Below are positions 11,754-22,610 of a stretch of DNA of 64,000 nucleotides, piece by piece. The notes under the pieces are model-generated. The model was not told the DNA's origin, ran no database searches, and saw nothing but the letters and a program-made list of their open reading frames with translations. Location of the stretch: contig JAGYKP010000092.1 in the NCBI GenBank assembly GCA_018401555.1, positions 32,065 through 96,064 on the forward strand, given 5' to 3'. The translations under genes were made by a program, and so were the position numbers. Origin of the DNA: Halomonas sp. (GTDB lineage Bacteria > Pseudomonadota > Gammaproteobacteria > Pseudomonadales > Halomonadaceae). Position 1 is the stretch's first letter. Each line of letters starts with the position of its first letter.

Positions 11754-12351
11754 TTACCCCACCACGCTCACCACCACGATGGCCAGGGTGGTGCCGGTCA
11801 GCAGGTAGCCCGCCAGGGCGAAGAGGCCGTCGTCGGCGAGCAGTGCCAGGCCGAACAGGGTCAGTGCGAGGCCGGCGCCGTTGGCGCTGAACGGGATGAA
11901 CTCCATGGGCGGCATGGCCAGCGCGATCACCAGGCAGATCAGGGCCACGGCGAAATGAGCCGGCGGGCGGGTGAGCGCCGTCAGGCGTTGATGCAGCAGG
12001 CGGTCCGTCCAGGCCGCCGGGCGCTCCAGCCAGGCCAGCACGCGATGGAAGCGCGGCCGTGACACCCGGCGCTGCAGCAGCCAGTGCGGCAGCCAGATGC
12101 TGCGTCGCCCGGCCGAGCAGCTGGCTGCTACGCGAGCAGCACCAGGCTGGCCATCAGCGTCGGCACCCCCGGGATGTCGCCGACCAGCGGTGCCAGGGTC
12201 ACCAGGCCGGCGAGCAGCAGGAAGGGGCAAAGCTGCGCCGGCCGACCGCCTCCAGGATGGCGCCGAGGCTGACGCTGGAGTCTCGATATCCGGCATGCCT
12301 GACCCGCTCCAGCAGGGCGCTCAGGCTGGTCGGCCCCCGCTCAGCGGCCAC
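11754..12351 (-). CDS. ExoD-family exopolysaccharide synthesis protein, frameshifted near 12100-12220; GTG start assumed
   Basis: SLSALLERVRHAGYRDSSVSLGAILEAVGRRSF...; GRRSIWLPHWLLQRRVSR...; ALICLVIALAMPPMEFIPFSANGAGLALTLFGLALLADDGLFAL. Confidence 0.8.
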
Positions 12352-12496
12352 GTCGGCGACGCGTGACCAGCAGCAGGATCCCCAGCAGTACCAGCACGGG
12401 ACCAACGAAGCCGGCCGGGCTGGCCGCCTGCCAGCCCACGATGGGCAGCAGCACGCCGAGGCCGATCATCAACCAGGCGAAGAGTCGAACCGACAT
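12341..12496 (-). CDS. Small 51-aa membrane protein overlapping the exoD start
   Basis: Manual translation MSVRLFAWLMIGLGVLLPIVGWQAASPAGFVGPVLVLLGILLLVTRRRRGR; two hydrophobic helices and a basic tail; below the ORF-track length cutoff. Confidence 0.5.
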   Translation of the reverse strand: MSVRLFAWLMIGLGVLLPIVGWQAASPAGFVGPVLVLLGILLLVTRRRRGR

Positions 12497-12702
12497 GGGG
12501 CACTCCGTAGCAAAGGGGGCTCCAGTCTAGCCGCTGGCGAAGGGGGCTGCAGCCCGGGGTAGACCGACAGGGCTGTTGCGCCGTCGCGGGATGTCGTATG
12601 GTGGTGGTTCACAGTCCTTCGCCCGCTTGCGGGTGGAGGGCTGTTTTCGTTGGATACCACGATAAGCGTACAAACAGCGTTTATCAGCGTTCAGGAGGTG
12701 CC

Positions 12703-13116
12703 ATGCAGTCCCGTCCCCCGCTCATCATCAACCGGCTCGATGCCGATCGTCTGCAGCGCCTGATCGATGAGGCCAGCGACAAGGACCTCTTCGTGGCCGA
12801 TGCCCTCGAGCAGGAGCTCGAGCGCGGCGAGGTGGTCGATCCCGAAGAGATACCCGAGGATGTGGTCAGCATGAACAGCCGCGTCCAGTTCACCGACCTG
12901 GCCCGCGGGCGTCAGATGATTCGCACCCTGGTCTATCCCCGCTCGCTGGCCGATGTGGAAGATGCCATCTCGGTGATGGCGCCGGTGGGCGCCGGCCTGA
13001 TCGGCATGCGGGTCGGCGATACCATCGACTGGCCGCTGCCCGATGGTGGCCAGGTCCACCTGCGTGTGGATGCCATCCTGTGGCAGCCCGAGCGCGAGAA
13101 GCAGTACCACCGCTGA
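12703..13116 (+). CDS. rnk: Nucleoside diphosphate kinase regulator (Rnk, GreA/B-like)
   Basis: VSMNSRVQFTDL...LVYPRSLADVEDAISVMAPVGAGLIGMRVGDTIDWPLPDG. Confidence 0.9.
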   Translation: MQSRPPLIINRLDADRLQRLIDEASDKDLFVADALEQELERGEVVDPEEIPEDVVSMNSRVQFTDLARGRQMIRTLVYPRSLADVEDAISVMAPVGAGLIGMRVGDTIDWPLPDGGQVHLRVDAILWQPEREKQYHR

Positions 13117-13126
13117 GGACACCGAC

Positions 13127-13746
13127 ATGCCCCTATCCCTGTGGCTCTCCCTGGCGGCGGTATGTGCCATGGGCGCCATGTCCCCGGGTCCCAGCCTGGC
13201 CATGGTGCTGCGCCACACCCTGGGCGGCGGGCGTGCCCCGGGTGTCGTGGCGGGGCTCTCCCATGCTCTGGGAGTCGGCTTCTATGCGCTGCTGACCGTG
13301 TGGGGGCTGGGGCGTTGATCGTGCGCCAGCCCATGCTGTTCCAGGTCATCACCTGGGGCGGTGCGGCGTACCTGGCCTGGCTGGGTATCAGGGCGCTGCG
13401 TGCCGGTCGCGGAGGCGCCCTGCAGGCCGATGTGGCGACCACCACGCGGCGTCAGGCGGCCCGCGACGGCGTGCTGGTGGCACTCGGCAACCCCAAGCTG
13501 ATCCTGTTCTTCATCGCCCTGCTCAGCCAGTTCGTCACGCCCGACATGACCCTCGCCGGCCAGGCGCTGATCGTGCTCACCGCCATGGTGATCGACGGCG
13601 CCTGGTATGTGCTGGTGGCCCTGGGGCTCTCCCACTCCCGGGTCCTGCCCTGGCTGCAGGCCCACGCCCACTGGATCAACCGCGCCACCGGTATACTGCT
13701 GCTGGCACTGGCGGCGCGGGTGGTCAGCGGGCCGCTGCTCGCCTGA
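13127..13746 (+). CDS. LysE/RhtB family amino-acid exporter, frameshift near 13310
   Basis: GAMSPGPSLAMVLRHTLGGGRAPGVVAGLSHALGVGFYALLTVWGLG; WGGAAYLAWLGIRALR; VALGNPKLILFFIALLSQFV. Confidence 0.9.
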
Positions 13747-13830
13747 ACGGTGGGCTCCAGCGTTGACGAAGCGCGGCCGGCACGCCTGTGAAGGGTCGGA
13801 AGGAGTGATAGGCTCGGTGCTGAACCCGCC

Positions 13831-15075
13831 GTGCAGATCCTGCCGATGAAAGAGTCGTCACGGGCGCCACAGGCGCTCGCCCTGGTACTGGAAGCGGACA
13901 TGGAGGTGGCCGCAGTGCTCTCCCTGCAGCTGGAGGTGCTGGGCCTGGAGAGCCGCTACTATCGCCACTCCACGCACCTGCTCGAGGAGGTGACCAGGCG
14001 CCCCCCGCAGCTGGTGGTCATGGGCCTGGAGGTGGGCAGCGAGGATGCCATCGCCCTGCTGCGTCGCCTGGCAGCGACCGGCTACCGGGGGTGGGTGCTG
14101 CTGCTCTCCGGCGTGGAGCGCAAGATAGCGCGCATCGCCGAGCGTGTGGGGCAGACCCTGGGCCTGCATATGCTGGGCTGCCTCGACAAGCCCATGCGCC
14201 TGGCCGACCTGCGCCGCTGCCTGGGCAACCTGCGGGTGGGGCGCGAACCGCCCGCCGAAGTCGACGGTGAGCCGCCATTCTCCTGCGAGGAGCTGGACCT
14301 GGCCCTCAAGCGGCGCGAGCTGACGCTTCACTACCAGCCCCAGTTCGAGCTCTCCTCCGGGCGCCTGAGTGGCGTGGAGGCGCTGGTGCGCTGGGCGCAT
14401 CCCGAGCTGGGGCTGATCGGTCCCGCGGGCTTCCTGCCGCTGCTGACACCCGAGCAGGGCAAGCGGTTGACCCGCCGCGTGCTGGAGATGGCCCTGCGCG
14501 ATGCGGACATCTGGCATCGCGAGGGCGTCATGCCGTCGCTATCGGTGAACGTGACCCCCGATGACCTGATGTGTCCCGGACCTGCTGGCGCTGACCCGGC
14601 ACCGCCGGCCCCGGTGACCCGCCGCTGGTGCTGGAGGTGACCGAGACCGCCGCGATGCACGATGACCTGCTGGGCAGCGAGGTCGCCGCCCGCCTCTGCC
14701 TGGGTGGGCTGGAGGTCTCGGTGGACGACTTCGGAATCGGCTTCTCGTCGCTGTCACGACTGCAGCTGCTGCCGATCAGCGAGCTCAAGATCGATCGCAG
14801 CTTCGTGCGCCACCTGCACGAGGAGTCCCAGGATGCCGCCATCGTCGAGGCGGTCGCGCTGCTGGGGCGCAGGCTCGGCATCCGGGTGGTGGCCGAGGGG
14901 GTCGAGGACCCGGGAGTGCTGGCGCTGCTCGATCGCTTCGGCTGCACCCATGTGCAGGGCTTCGGCCTGGGCCGGCCGATGCCCGCCAGGGGATATCCTG
15001 GAGCTGGGGGCCACTCAGGACGCGATGCGTTTCAGTACCTCCGCCACGGGTGAGCCGCTGGGCAGCACGCCATAG
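13831..15075 (+). CDS. EAL-domain c-di-GMP phosphodiesterase with degenerate N-terminal receiver domain; frameshifts near 14580 and 14990; 3' end uncertain
   Basis: LTLHYQPQFELSSGRLSGVEALVRWAHPELG, LEVTETAAM, VDDFGIGFSSLSRL, LKIDRSFV, VVAEGVED. Confidence 0.85.
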
Positions 15076-16691
15076 GCGGGGCCCGCCTCGCTGCCCAGCC
15101 GTGCCCGGCAGAAGGTCTCGCCGACCGCATTCGGTGCATGGCGCAGCAGCAGCGCGCCCTGCAGGCACTGGGCCAGACGCTGGGTGAGCCAGCGCGCCCG
15201 TGGCTCGAGTTCCTGCGGAGGCGCCTCCAGCAGGTGCTCCAGGCCACCCAGGGCGTCATCAAGCTCCCGGACCTGTCCCCGCGCCGGGGTGAGCTCCTGC
15301 CATAACGCTTCCAGTGCCTCGGGATGGCGGGCCAATACCCGTAGCACATCCAGGCAGATGACGTTGCCCGAGCCCTCCCAGATCGAGTTGACCGGCGCCT
15401 CGCGGTAGAGACGCGCCAGTGGCGACTCCTCCACGTAGCCGATGCCTCCCAGGCACTCCATGGCCTCGGCCATGAAGCCCGGCCCGCGCTTGTTGTGCCA
15501 GTACTTGGCCAGCGCCGGCAGCAGCCGGGCCAGGGCGTGTTCGCCCGCGTCGCCGCGGGCCGCGCCGTCGAAGGCGCGGGCGGCGCGCAGCGAGAGGGCC
15601 ACCCCGGCCTCCACCTCCAGCGCCAGGTCGGCGATCACCGCACGCATCAGCGGCTGCTCGGCCAGTGGTCGGCCGAAGGCGAGGCGCGCCTGCACGTGGC
15701 GCCACGCCTCGCCGAGGGCCTGGCGCATCATGCCCACCGGGGCGCTGGCGGCATCCAGGCGCGTCTGCTGCACCATCTCGAGGAGGGTGGCGATGCCGCG
15801 GTCGGGCGGACCGATGGGCTCGGCCCAGGCGCCGCGGTACTCGATCTCCGCCGAGGCGTTGGCGCGGTTGCCGCACTTCTCCTTGAGGCGCTGCAGCTCG
15901 ATGGCGTTGCGCTCGCCATCGGGGGTGAAGCGCGGCACCAGGAAGCACCCGAGCCCCGCCTCGGTCTGCGCCAGGGTCAGGAAGGCGTCGGACATGGGGG
16001 CGCTGCAGAACCACTTGTGGCCGGTCAGTCGCCAGCCGTCGTCGGTCGGCTCTGCCCGTGCCGCGGCGAGGGGGTCGGCTCGTGTGGAATTGCTACGCAC
16101 ATCGCTGCCGCCCTGTTTCTCGGTCATGGCCATGCCGAAGGTGAGCCCTTGCTTGTGTGCCGCCGGCAGCGCCCGCGGGTCATAGTGGCTGGCCAGCAGG
16201 CCGGGTGCCCAGTGGGTCTCCACGTGGGGGGAGTGGCGCAGTACGGGCATGGCGGCGTGGGTCATGGTCACCGGGCAGCAGAATCCCGGTTCGGCCTGGG
16301 TCAGCAGGTAGAGGGCAGCGACATGGGCCTGGTGGCCGCCGTGCCCCTCCTCCTGCCAGGCCACGGCGTGCCAGCCGCCCTCGATGGCCAGGCGCATCAG
16401 CTGGTGATAGGCGGGGTGGTAGGTCACCTCGTCCAGTCGCCGGCCGTGGCGGTCGAAGAGGCGCAGCTCCGGTGGGTGGCGGTTGGCCGCCTCACCCAGC
16501 GCCTGGACGCCCTCGCTGCCGGTCTCACGGCCCAGCGCCGCGAGCCGTTGGGCGACCCACGCCGGGGCCTCCCGGGCCAGGGCCTCGCGCAGCGGAAGGT
16601 CCTCGGCGAGCAGGTCGCGGTCGCCGGCCGGGAGTGGCTGGTTGGTTACCTCATGGGTGGCCAGGCGGGTACGGGGCGCGTGGTCGGGCAT
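15015..16691 (-). CDS. AidB-like acyl-CoA dehydrogenase
   Basis: GLTFGMAMTEKQGGSDVRSNSTRA, LTGHKWFCSAPMSDAFL, GGIGYVEESPLARLYREAPVNSIWEGSGNVICLDVLR. Confidence 0.93.
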   Translation of the reverse strand: MPDHAPRTRLATHEVTNQPLPAGDRDLLAEDLPLREALAREAPAWVAQRLAALGRETGSEGVQALGEAANRHPPELRLFDRHGRRLDEVTYHPAYHQLMRLAIEGGWHAVAWQEEGHGGHQAHVAALYLLTQAEPGFCCPVTMTHAAMPVLRHSPHVETHWAPGLLASHYDPRALPAAHKQGLTFGMAMTEKQGGSDVRSNSTRADPLAAARAEPTDDGWRLTGHKWFCSAPMSDAFLTLAQTEAGLGCFLVPRFTPDGERNAIELQRLKEKCGNRANASAEIEYRGAWAEPIGPPDRGIATLLEMVQQTRLDAASAPVGMMRQALGEAWRHVQARLAFGRPLAEQPLMRAVIADLALEVEAGVALSLRAARAFDGAARGDAGEHALARLLPALAKYWHNKRGPGFMAEAMECLGGIGYVEESPLARLYREAPVNSIWEGSGNVICLDVLRVLARHPEALEALWQELTPARGQVRELDDALGGLEHLLEAPPQELEPRARWLTQRLAQCLQGALLLRHAPNAVGETFCRARLGSEAGPAYGVLPSGSPVAEVLKRIAS

Positions 16692-16800
16692 GGCGGGTCT
16701 CCCGCGTCGGCGGTCTCGCCTGAGCATGGGAGCCACGGCGCCCGCGGTCAACGTGACGCCACGCCGCCGACTGGTTAGGCTTGGGGCATTTCCCGGGGAG

Positions 16801-17352
16801 ATGCCGATGATCGAAGATCCGCGCGATGCACGCCTGCCGGCGCCGCTTGTTGCCCGCGAGCGCATCCAGCTGGTGGATGCCCGCAATCGCCCCTGCGGCA
16901 GCGCCTGGCGCGCCGAGATGCGCCGCTTCCGCTTCTGGCACCGTGCCACCTACGTGGTGGTGGTCAACGCCCGTGGTGAGCTCTGCGTGCAGCGCCGTAC
17001 CCTGACCAAGGAGGTCTTCCCCGGCGGGCTCGACCTGGCCGCCGGCGGCGTGGTGGGGGCCGGGGAGGCAGAGCACGTGGCGGCGCGCCGCGAGCTCGAG
17101 GAGGAGCTGGGCATCCGCGGCGCGACGCTGGTGCCGGCGGGTGGCTTCGTGCATGCCCGGGGCGGCAACCATATCTTCGGTAGCCTCTTCCTGGTCGAGC
17201 ATGACGGGCCGCTGACGCTCCAGGCCGAGGAGGTGGCCGAGGCGTTCTGGCTGCCGCCCGCCGAGGCGCTGGCGCTGGCGGAGGTGACCCCGGACACTCG
17301 CCAGGCGGTGGAGGTGCTGCGTGACGCCGGGATGCTGGAGGCGGCATCATGA
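16801..17352 (+). CDS. NUDIX hydrolase (YfcD-like)
   Basis: [20 protein letters not shown].. [33 protein letters not shown] box. Confidence 0.92.
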   Translation: MPMIEDPRDARLPAPLVARERIQLVDARNRPCGSAWRAEMRRFRFWHRATYVVVVNARGELCVQRRTLTKEVFPGGLDLAAGGVVGAGEAEHVAARRELEEELGIRGATLVPAGGFVHARGGNHIFGSLFLVEHDGPLTLQAEEVAEAFWLPPAEALALAEVTPDTRQAVEVLRDAGMLEAAS

Positions 17353-18276
17353 ACCGGCCGGCCAGCCTCAACGAACTGGACGCCGTGCTGGCGGCCCTCG
17401 AGGGGGTGGTGCTGGGCAAGTCCCGGGAGGTGCGCCTGGCGCTCTGCTGCCTGCTGTGCCGCGGCCACCTGCTGATCGAGGACCTGCCGGGGCTGGGCAA
17501 GACCACCCTGGCCCAGTCGCTGTCGCGGGTCACCGGCCTGGACATGCAGCGCCTGCAGTTCACCAGCGACCTGCTGCCCGCCGACGTGCTCGGTGTCTCG
17601 GTGTTCGATCCACGCGAGGCGCGCTTCACCTTCCATCCGGGGCCGATCTTCCATGGCGTGGTGCTGGCCGACGAGATCAACCGCGCCACCCCCAAGACCC
17701 AGAGCGCGCTGCTCGAGGCCATGGAGGAGGGGCGGGTGACCGTGGAGGGCGAGACCCGCTCGCTGCCCGACCCGTTCTTCGTCATCGCCACCCAGAACCC
17801 CCAGGAGCAGGCTGGCACCTTCGCGCTGCCGGAGTCCCAGCTCGACCGTTTCCTGATGCGCCTCTCGCTGGGTTACCCCGACGCCCGCGCCGAACGCGAG
17901 ATCCTGCGCGGTCGCGCGCCGGCCGCGAACGCCTGGCCGAGCTGCCGGCGCTGCTCGATGCTGAACGGCTGCGCGCCTGGCAGGCGCGGCTGGCCTCCAT
18001 CCATGTGGCCGAGGCGCTGCTCGACTATGTTGCAGGCGCTGGTCACCGCCAGCCGCGAACACCCGGAGCTTGCCTGGGGGCTCTCCACCCGCGGTGCCCT
18101 GGCGCTGCCAGGCGGCCCGCGGCTGGGCACTCCTCGAGGGACGCGACCACGTGCTGCCCGAGGACGTCCAGGCGGTGTGGGTGCCGGTGGTGGGGCATCG
18201 CCTGAGCAGCGGTCGGCGCGAGGAGGGCGAGGCCCTGGCCCGCCACCTGCTGTCCCGTGTGCCGGTGATGGGCTAG
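17349..18276 (+). CDS. MoxR-family AAA ATPase, frameshifts near 17925 and 18110
   Basis: [94 protein letters not shown]. Confidence 0.93.
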
Positions 18277-19159
18277 GCGTGCTGTCCCGGGCGTCTCGCC
18301 AGCGCTGGTGGCGACGGGCGGCGATCGCGCCCGGCACGCCGCTGCCCCAGCGTCGGCTGTTCCTGCTGCCCACCCGCTTCGGCCTGGGCTGGGCGGTGCT
18401 GGTCCTGCTGCTGCTGCTGTTCGGCATCAACTACCAGAACAGCCTCGCCTACGGGCTCTCCTTCTGGCTGTTTGCGGTGGCGGCGGTGGCCCTGCTGCGC
18501 ACCTGGCGCAACCTGCTCGGCGTGCGTGCCAGCCTGCGCCTGCCCGCCGAGACCTTTGCCGGGGGCGAGGCGCGCCTGGGAGTGATGCTGGATGGCGGGC
18601 GTGCGCGCCACGCCGATCCAGCTGCACGCCGCTCGGGGCGACGGCGACCCGTCGACGCTGCCGCGAGGGCCATGGCCAGGCGGACCTGGCCCTGCCGGCC
18701 GCTGCTCGCGGCGAGCATCCGCTGCCGCTGCTGCGCCTGGAGAGCGCCTGGCCGCTGGGCCTGGTGCGTGCCGTTGCCTGGCTGGCGAGTGACGAGACGC
18801 TGCTGGTCTATCCCCGGCCGCTGGCCGACGAGATCCCCGAGCACCGCCAGGCCGGGGCGGGACTCGAGGCCACCGACTTCGCCGGCCTGCGTCGCGCCGA
18901 GCCCGGCGACAGCCCGGCCCGGCTGGCCTGGAAACAGTGGAGTCGCACCGGCGTGCTGGCGGCCAAGGCCTTCAGCGTACCGCCTCGCCAGCAGCTGTGG
19001 CTGGACTACGATGCCTGTCGCGGTGCCCCGGAGACGCGCCTGTCGATCCTCTGCGCGCGGGTGCTGGCCCACCACCAGGCCGGCGATCGCTACGGGCTGC
19101 GCCTGCCGGGCGTGACCCTGGCCCAGGGCGAGGGGCCGCCCAGCGCCGCCAGGCGCTGA
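18269..19159 (+). CDS. DUF58-domain protein, frameshift near 18610
   Basis: N-terminal TM pair, [57 protein letters not shown]. Confidence 0.85.
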   Translation, partial: WARRAVPGVSPALVATGGDRARHAAAPASAVPAAHPLRPGLGGAGPAAAAVRHQLPEQPRLRALLLAVCGGGGGPAAHLAQPARRACQPAPARRDLCRGRGAPGSDAGWRACAPRRSSCTPLGATATRRRCREGHGQADLALPAAARGEHPLPLLRLESAWPLGLVRAVAWLASDETLLVYPRPLADEIPEHRQAGAGLEATDFAGLRRAEPGDSPARLAWKQWSRTGVLAAKAFSVPPRQQLWLDYDACRGAPETRLSILCARVLAHHQAGDRYGLRLPGVTLAQGEGPPSAARR

Positions 19160-19205
19160 CGGCGCTGGCGCGCTTTCGCCCAGCTGGCACGCCGGGAGGT
19201 GTGCG

Positions 19206-21310
19206 TTGAGCCGGCATGTGGCGCCGCCGGCGGTACTGGCCGACGGTCGCGCCCTGAGTGCGGCCATGCTGCGTCGGCTGTTCGTCGGCCAGTGCCTGGT
19301 GCTGGCCCTGCACCTGGCCTTCATGCCGGCCTGGCTCGCCGGTCTCGCCGCCCTGGTGGCCGGATACCGCCACCTGCAGCTGCGCCGCCGCCTGCCCCGG
19401 GCCGGGGTCGTGCTGCGCCTGGCCGGGGTGGCGGCGCTGACCGGTGGCCTGTGGTTGCACTACGGCACCCTGGGGCGCATGGAGTCGATGATTGGCCTGC
19501 TGCTCGGGGTCTACCTGCTCAAGCTGCTCGAGACCCATACCCGCCGCGATGCCCGGGTGGTGGTGCTGATCGGCATGGTTGCCACCACCGTGGCCTTCCT
19601 CCACGACCAGGGCATTCCCATGGCCGCCGGCGCCCTGCTGGCGGTGGCCTGGCTGATGTACTCGCTGGTATGGCTGGCTGGCGCCGCCAGTGCCCGCCAG
19701 GCATGGCGCGAGAGCGCCTGGCTGCTGGGGCTGGCGGCGCCGCTGATGGTGCTGCTGTTCCTGGTCTTCCCGCGGATCGGACCGCTGTGGAACCTGCCCC
19801 AGGCGGAGCGTGCCGCCACCGGGCTCAGCGACGAGATCGCCCCGGGGGACATCGCCGAGCTGTCGCGCAGCGACCGGCGCGCCTTCCGGGTACGCTTCGA
19901 GGGCGACGAACCGGCTCCCGACGAGCGCTACTGGCGGGTCTATACCCTCTCCGAGTTCGATGGCGAGCGCTGGCGCCGGCTATCGCCGGAGCGTCTCGCC
20001 GCCGGCCTGGGGCGGGAGCTGCGCGACCTGGTGGCCGAGGGGCCCCGCTCGCCCTGGCCGGATGCCACCGAACCACGCTTCACGGCGGAACTGCTGCTGG
20101 AGCCCGACAGCCGCCCCTGGCGCCCCGCGCTGGGGACGCCGCTGGAAAGCGACGAGCGCCTGCGCTGGCTGGCCGATGGCACCGTGGAGGGACTCGCGCC
20201 GCTCGCCTCGCGCAGCCTGCTGCGCCTTTCGAGCAGTGGCCTGGCGCCGAGCTGGCCCGAGCCCCTGGGGGAGCGCTGGCACACCCGGCTGCCGGACGAT
20301 GCCAACCCGCGCAGTCGCGCGCTGGCCGAGCGGCTGTGGCAGGCGGCCGAGGGCGAGCCCCGCGCCTTCCTGGCGGCACTCATGGCACGCTTCGGCGAGG
20401 CGCCATTCCGCTACACCCTGTCGCCGCCGCGACTGACCTCCCGCGACCGGGTCGACGAGTTCCTGTTCGAGTAGCCGTGCCGGCTACTGCACCCACTACG
20501 CCTCGGCCATGGCGGTGCTGGCCCGGTCGGTGGGGTTGCCGGCGCGCATCGTTGCTGGCTTCCTGGGCGGCGAGCGCCATCCCGACGGCCACTACACGGT
20601 GCGCGACTACGATGCCCACGCCTGGGTGGAGGTGTGGCTGGACGGTGCCTGGCAGCGCCTCGACCCCACCGCCGCCATCGCCCCGGAGCGCATCGAACAG
20701 GGGGCCGAGGCGGTGGAGGACGGCGGTGACGCCTTCCTGGCCGACTCCCCTTTCTCGCCGCTGCGCATGCGCGAGCTGGGCTGGGTCAATCGCCTGCGCC
20801 TGGACTGGGAGCGTCTGGAGTATCGCTGGCAGCGCGGGGTGATCGGCTATCGCGACGAATCGCGCAGCGCCTTCCTGGCCCGGGTGGTCGAGCGGCTGCA
20901 CGCCTTGTGGGGCGCCCTGCTGGGCCTGCTTCCCGGGCGTGGTCCCCTGGCGTGGCTGGTGGGCCTGGCACTGGCCCTCGGGGCGCTGGGTGGAGTCGCG
21001 GGTGGCGTGCGCCTCGCCTGGCGCCGCCATCGGGAGGGGCGCGACGAAGCGCTGCGTATCCGCCGACTGCAGGCCTGGCTTGCGCAGCGTTGGCATGCCG
21101 GCCCGCGACGGCGAGTCGCCGGCCGCCCACCTGCGCCGCCTGGCCGACTCCACCGGTTGCCGCCGGGCCGGCGCTGCGTGACTGCGCCCACCAGCTCGAG
21201 CGGCTGCGCTATGCCCGCTGGGGCCGGCGGAACGTCGCATCCGGCGCCGGACCTCGGGCGCCGCGTCGCCGAGGTCCGCCGCCGGCTGGCGCAGGCAGGG
21301 CGTCACGGGG
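19206..21310 (+). CDS. DUF3488 / transglutaminase-like (TgpA-type) membrane protein, frameshift at about 20473 and in the 3' end
   Basis: Multi-TM N-terminus; SRAGYCTHYASAMAVLARSVGLPARIVAGFLGGERHPDGHYTVRDYDAHAWVEVWLDGAWQRLDPTAAIAPERI after +1 correction. Confidence 0.9.
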
Positions 21311-21367
21311 TAGCGCCGCCGCGGGTGGCGTGGCATCGTGAAGGTCATCGACCATCAAGGCCCGCGC

Positions 21368-21853
21368 ATGTCTATCCACGACCATCAATGCCGCACTGCC
21401 CAGGGCGAGTCCTTCAACTTCGGCGCGCTGCGTGGCCAGGTGCTGCTTGTCGTCAACGTCGCCAGTCGCTGCGGCTTCACGCCCCAGCTGCGCGAGCTCG
21501 AGCGGCTCTATCGTCGCTACCGTCATCGTGGCTTCATGGTGATCGGCTTCCCCTGCAACCAGTTCGGCCGTCAGTCGCCGGAGTCCGCCCAGGAGTTCTG
21601 CGCCCTGAGCGCCCGCGACTACCAGGTCAGTTTTCCGCTGATGGAGAAGGTGAGGGTCAACGGCAGCGACGCCCATCCGCTGTTCGTCGAGCTCAAGCGC
21701 GAGGCGCCCGGCTTGCTGGGTACCGGCCTGATCAAGTGGAACTTCACCAAGTTCCTGGTGGGGCGCGATGGCCGGGTGATCCGCCGCTTCTCGCCACGCG
21801 ACGGCGAGGACGAGCTGCGCATCGCGCTGGAGCTGGCACTGGATGAGGCCTGA
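21368..21853 (+). CDS. Glutathione peroxidase
   Basis: NVASRCGFTPQ..ELERLYRRY...GFPCNQFGRQSPES, KWNFTKFLVGRDGRVI. Confidence 0.93.
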   Translation: MSIHDHQCRTAQGESFNFGALRGQVLLVVNVASRCGFTPQLRELERLYRRYRHRGFMVIGFPCNQFGRQSPESAQEFCALSARDYQVSFPLMEKVRVNGSDAHPLFVELKREAPGLLGTGLIKWNFTKFLVGRDGRVIRRFSPRDGEDELRIALELALDEA

Positions 21854-21971
21854 CGCAGGCACGCGTTCGGCTCTTCATGGGGCAGGCCCCGGCCGAGTCA
21901 CGAAGCCTGTCATGGTGCACCTGGCGTGCGGGATTCGCGCTGCCCTCTGGGCCGCCAGCGTCGCCTCAGGG

Positions 21972-22140
21972 AGGCGTCTCGCCCCGCTCCACCATCAGGC
22001 GACTGATGATCAGTTCGTTCCAGCCTGATGTTGCGTGAGTCGGGTCATCATGGGGGTGTCTCGCCGCGCTCCACCATCAGGCGGCCGATCAGTTCGTTCC
22101 AGCGATGCCGGGTCATCATCGTGGTCAGTCCCGAGAACAG
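21972..22140. repeat. Imperfect tandem duplication of the 3' end of the 22048-22437 gene
   Basis: GTCTCGCC[C/G]CGCTCCACCATCAGGCG...GATCAGTTCGTTCCAGC...GGGTCATCAT occurs twice, about 85-90 bp apart. Confidence 0.75.
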
Positions 22141-22437
22141 CGCCCAGCTCTTGCGCCGCCACCCCTTGAGTCGCAGGTTGTGGGCCACCAGCTGCTTCAT
22201 CAGCGCATGTTCGTCGAAGCGCCGCCATTCGCCGACCACCGACATCTGATGGCGTGACAGCACCGGCGCCAGCTCGAGTCGGAAGATCCACTCCAGCTCG
22301 TTTACCGTGAGCGCGTGGCGCTCGATGACCTCGAGCATCCGGGCGTAGTCGCGCTCGCCCGGCTCGTGCTCCAGCCACAGCGGCGCCAGCACCAGCCACA
22401 GCTCGCCACGTTCGTCGACCAGGGTCTGGGCATCCAT
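22048..22437 (-). CDS. Hypothetical protein
   Basis: Complete 129-aa ORF with ordered composition; no family recognised. Confidence 0.6.
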   Translation of the reverse strand: MDAQTLVDERGELWLVLAPLWLEHEPGERDYARMLEVIERHALTVNELEWIFRLELAPVLSRHQMSVVGEWRRFDEHALMKQLVAHNLRLKGWRRKSWALFSGLTTMMTRHRWNELIGRLMVERGETPP

Positions 22438-22610
22438 CGTTCGCTCCCGGGTATCTTCGCTAGGGTAACCACCATCAGGCTGGCATCCTGCCCCAGGCGC
22501 CGCCCGGGCTCAAGGGCGGACAGCGGCGGACGTGGCCGCTAGAATAGTCCGATTACCACTCCATGACAGGGCGGCGGCGTCCGCTCACGATACCAACAGC
22601 GAGGTCTGAC

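Noticed and set aside
15495-16778. 427-aa + strand ORF over the acyl-CoA dehydrogenase
   Set aside because: Shadow ORF; conserved dehydrogenase motifs lie on the minus strand.
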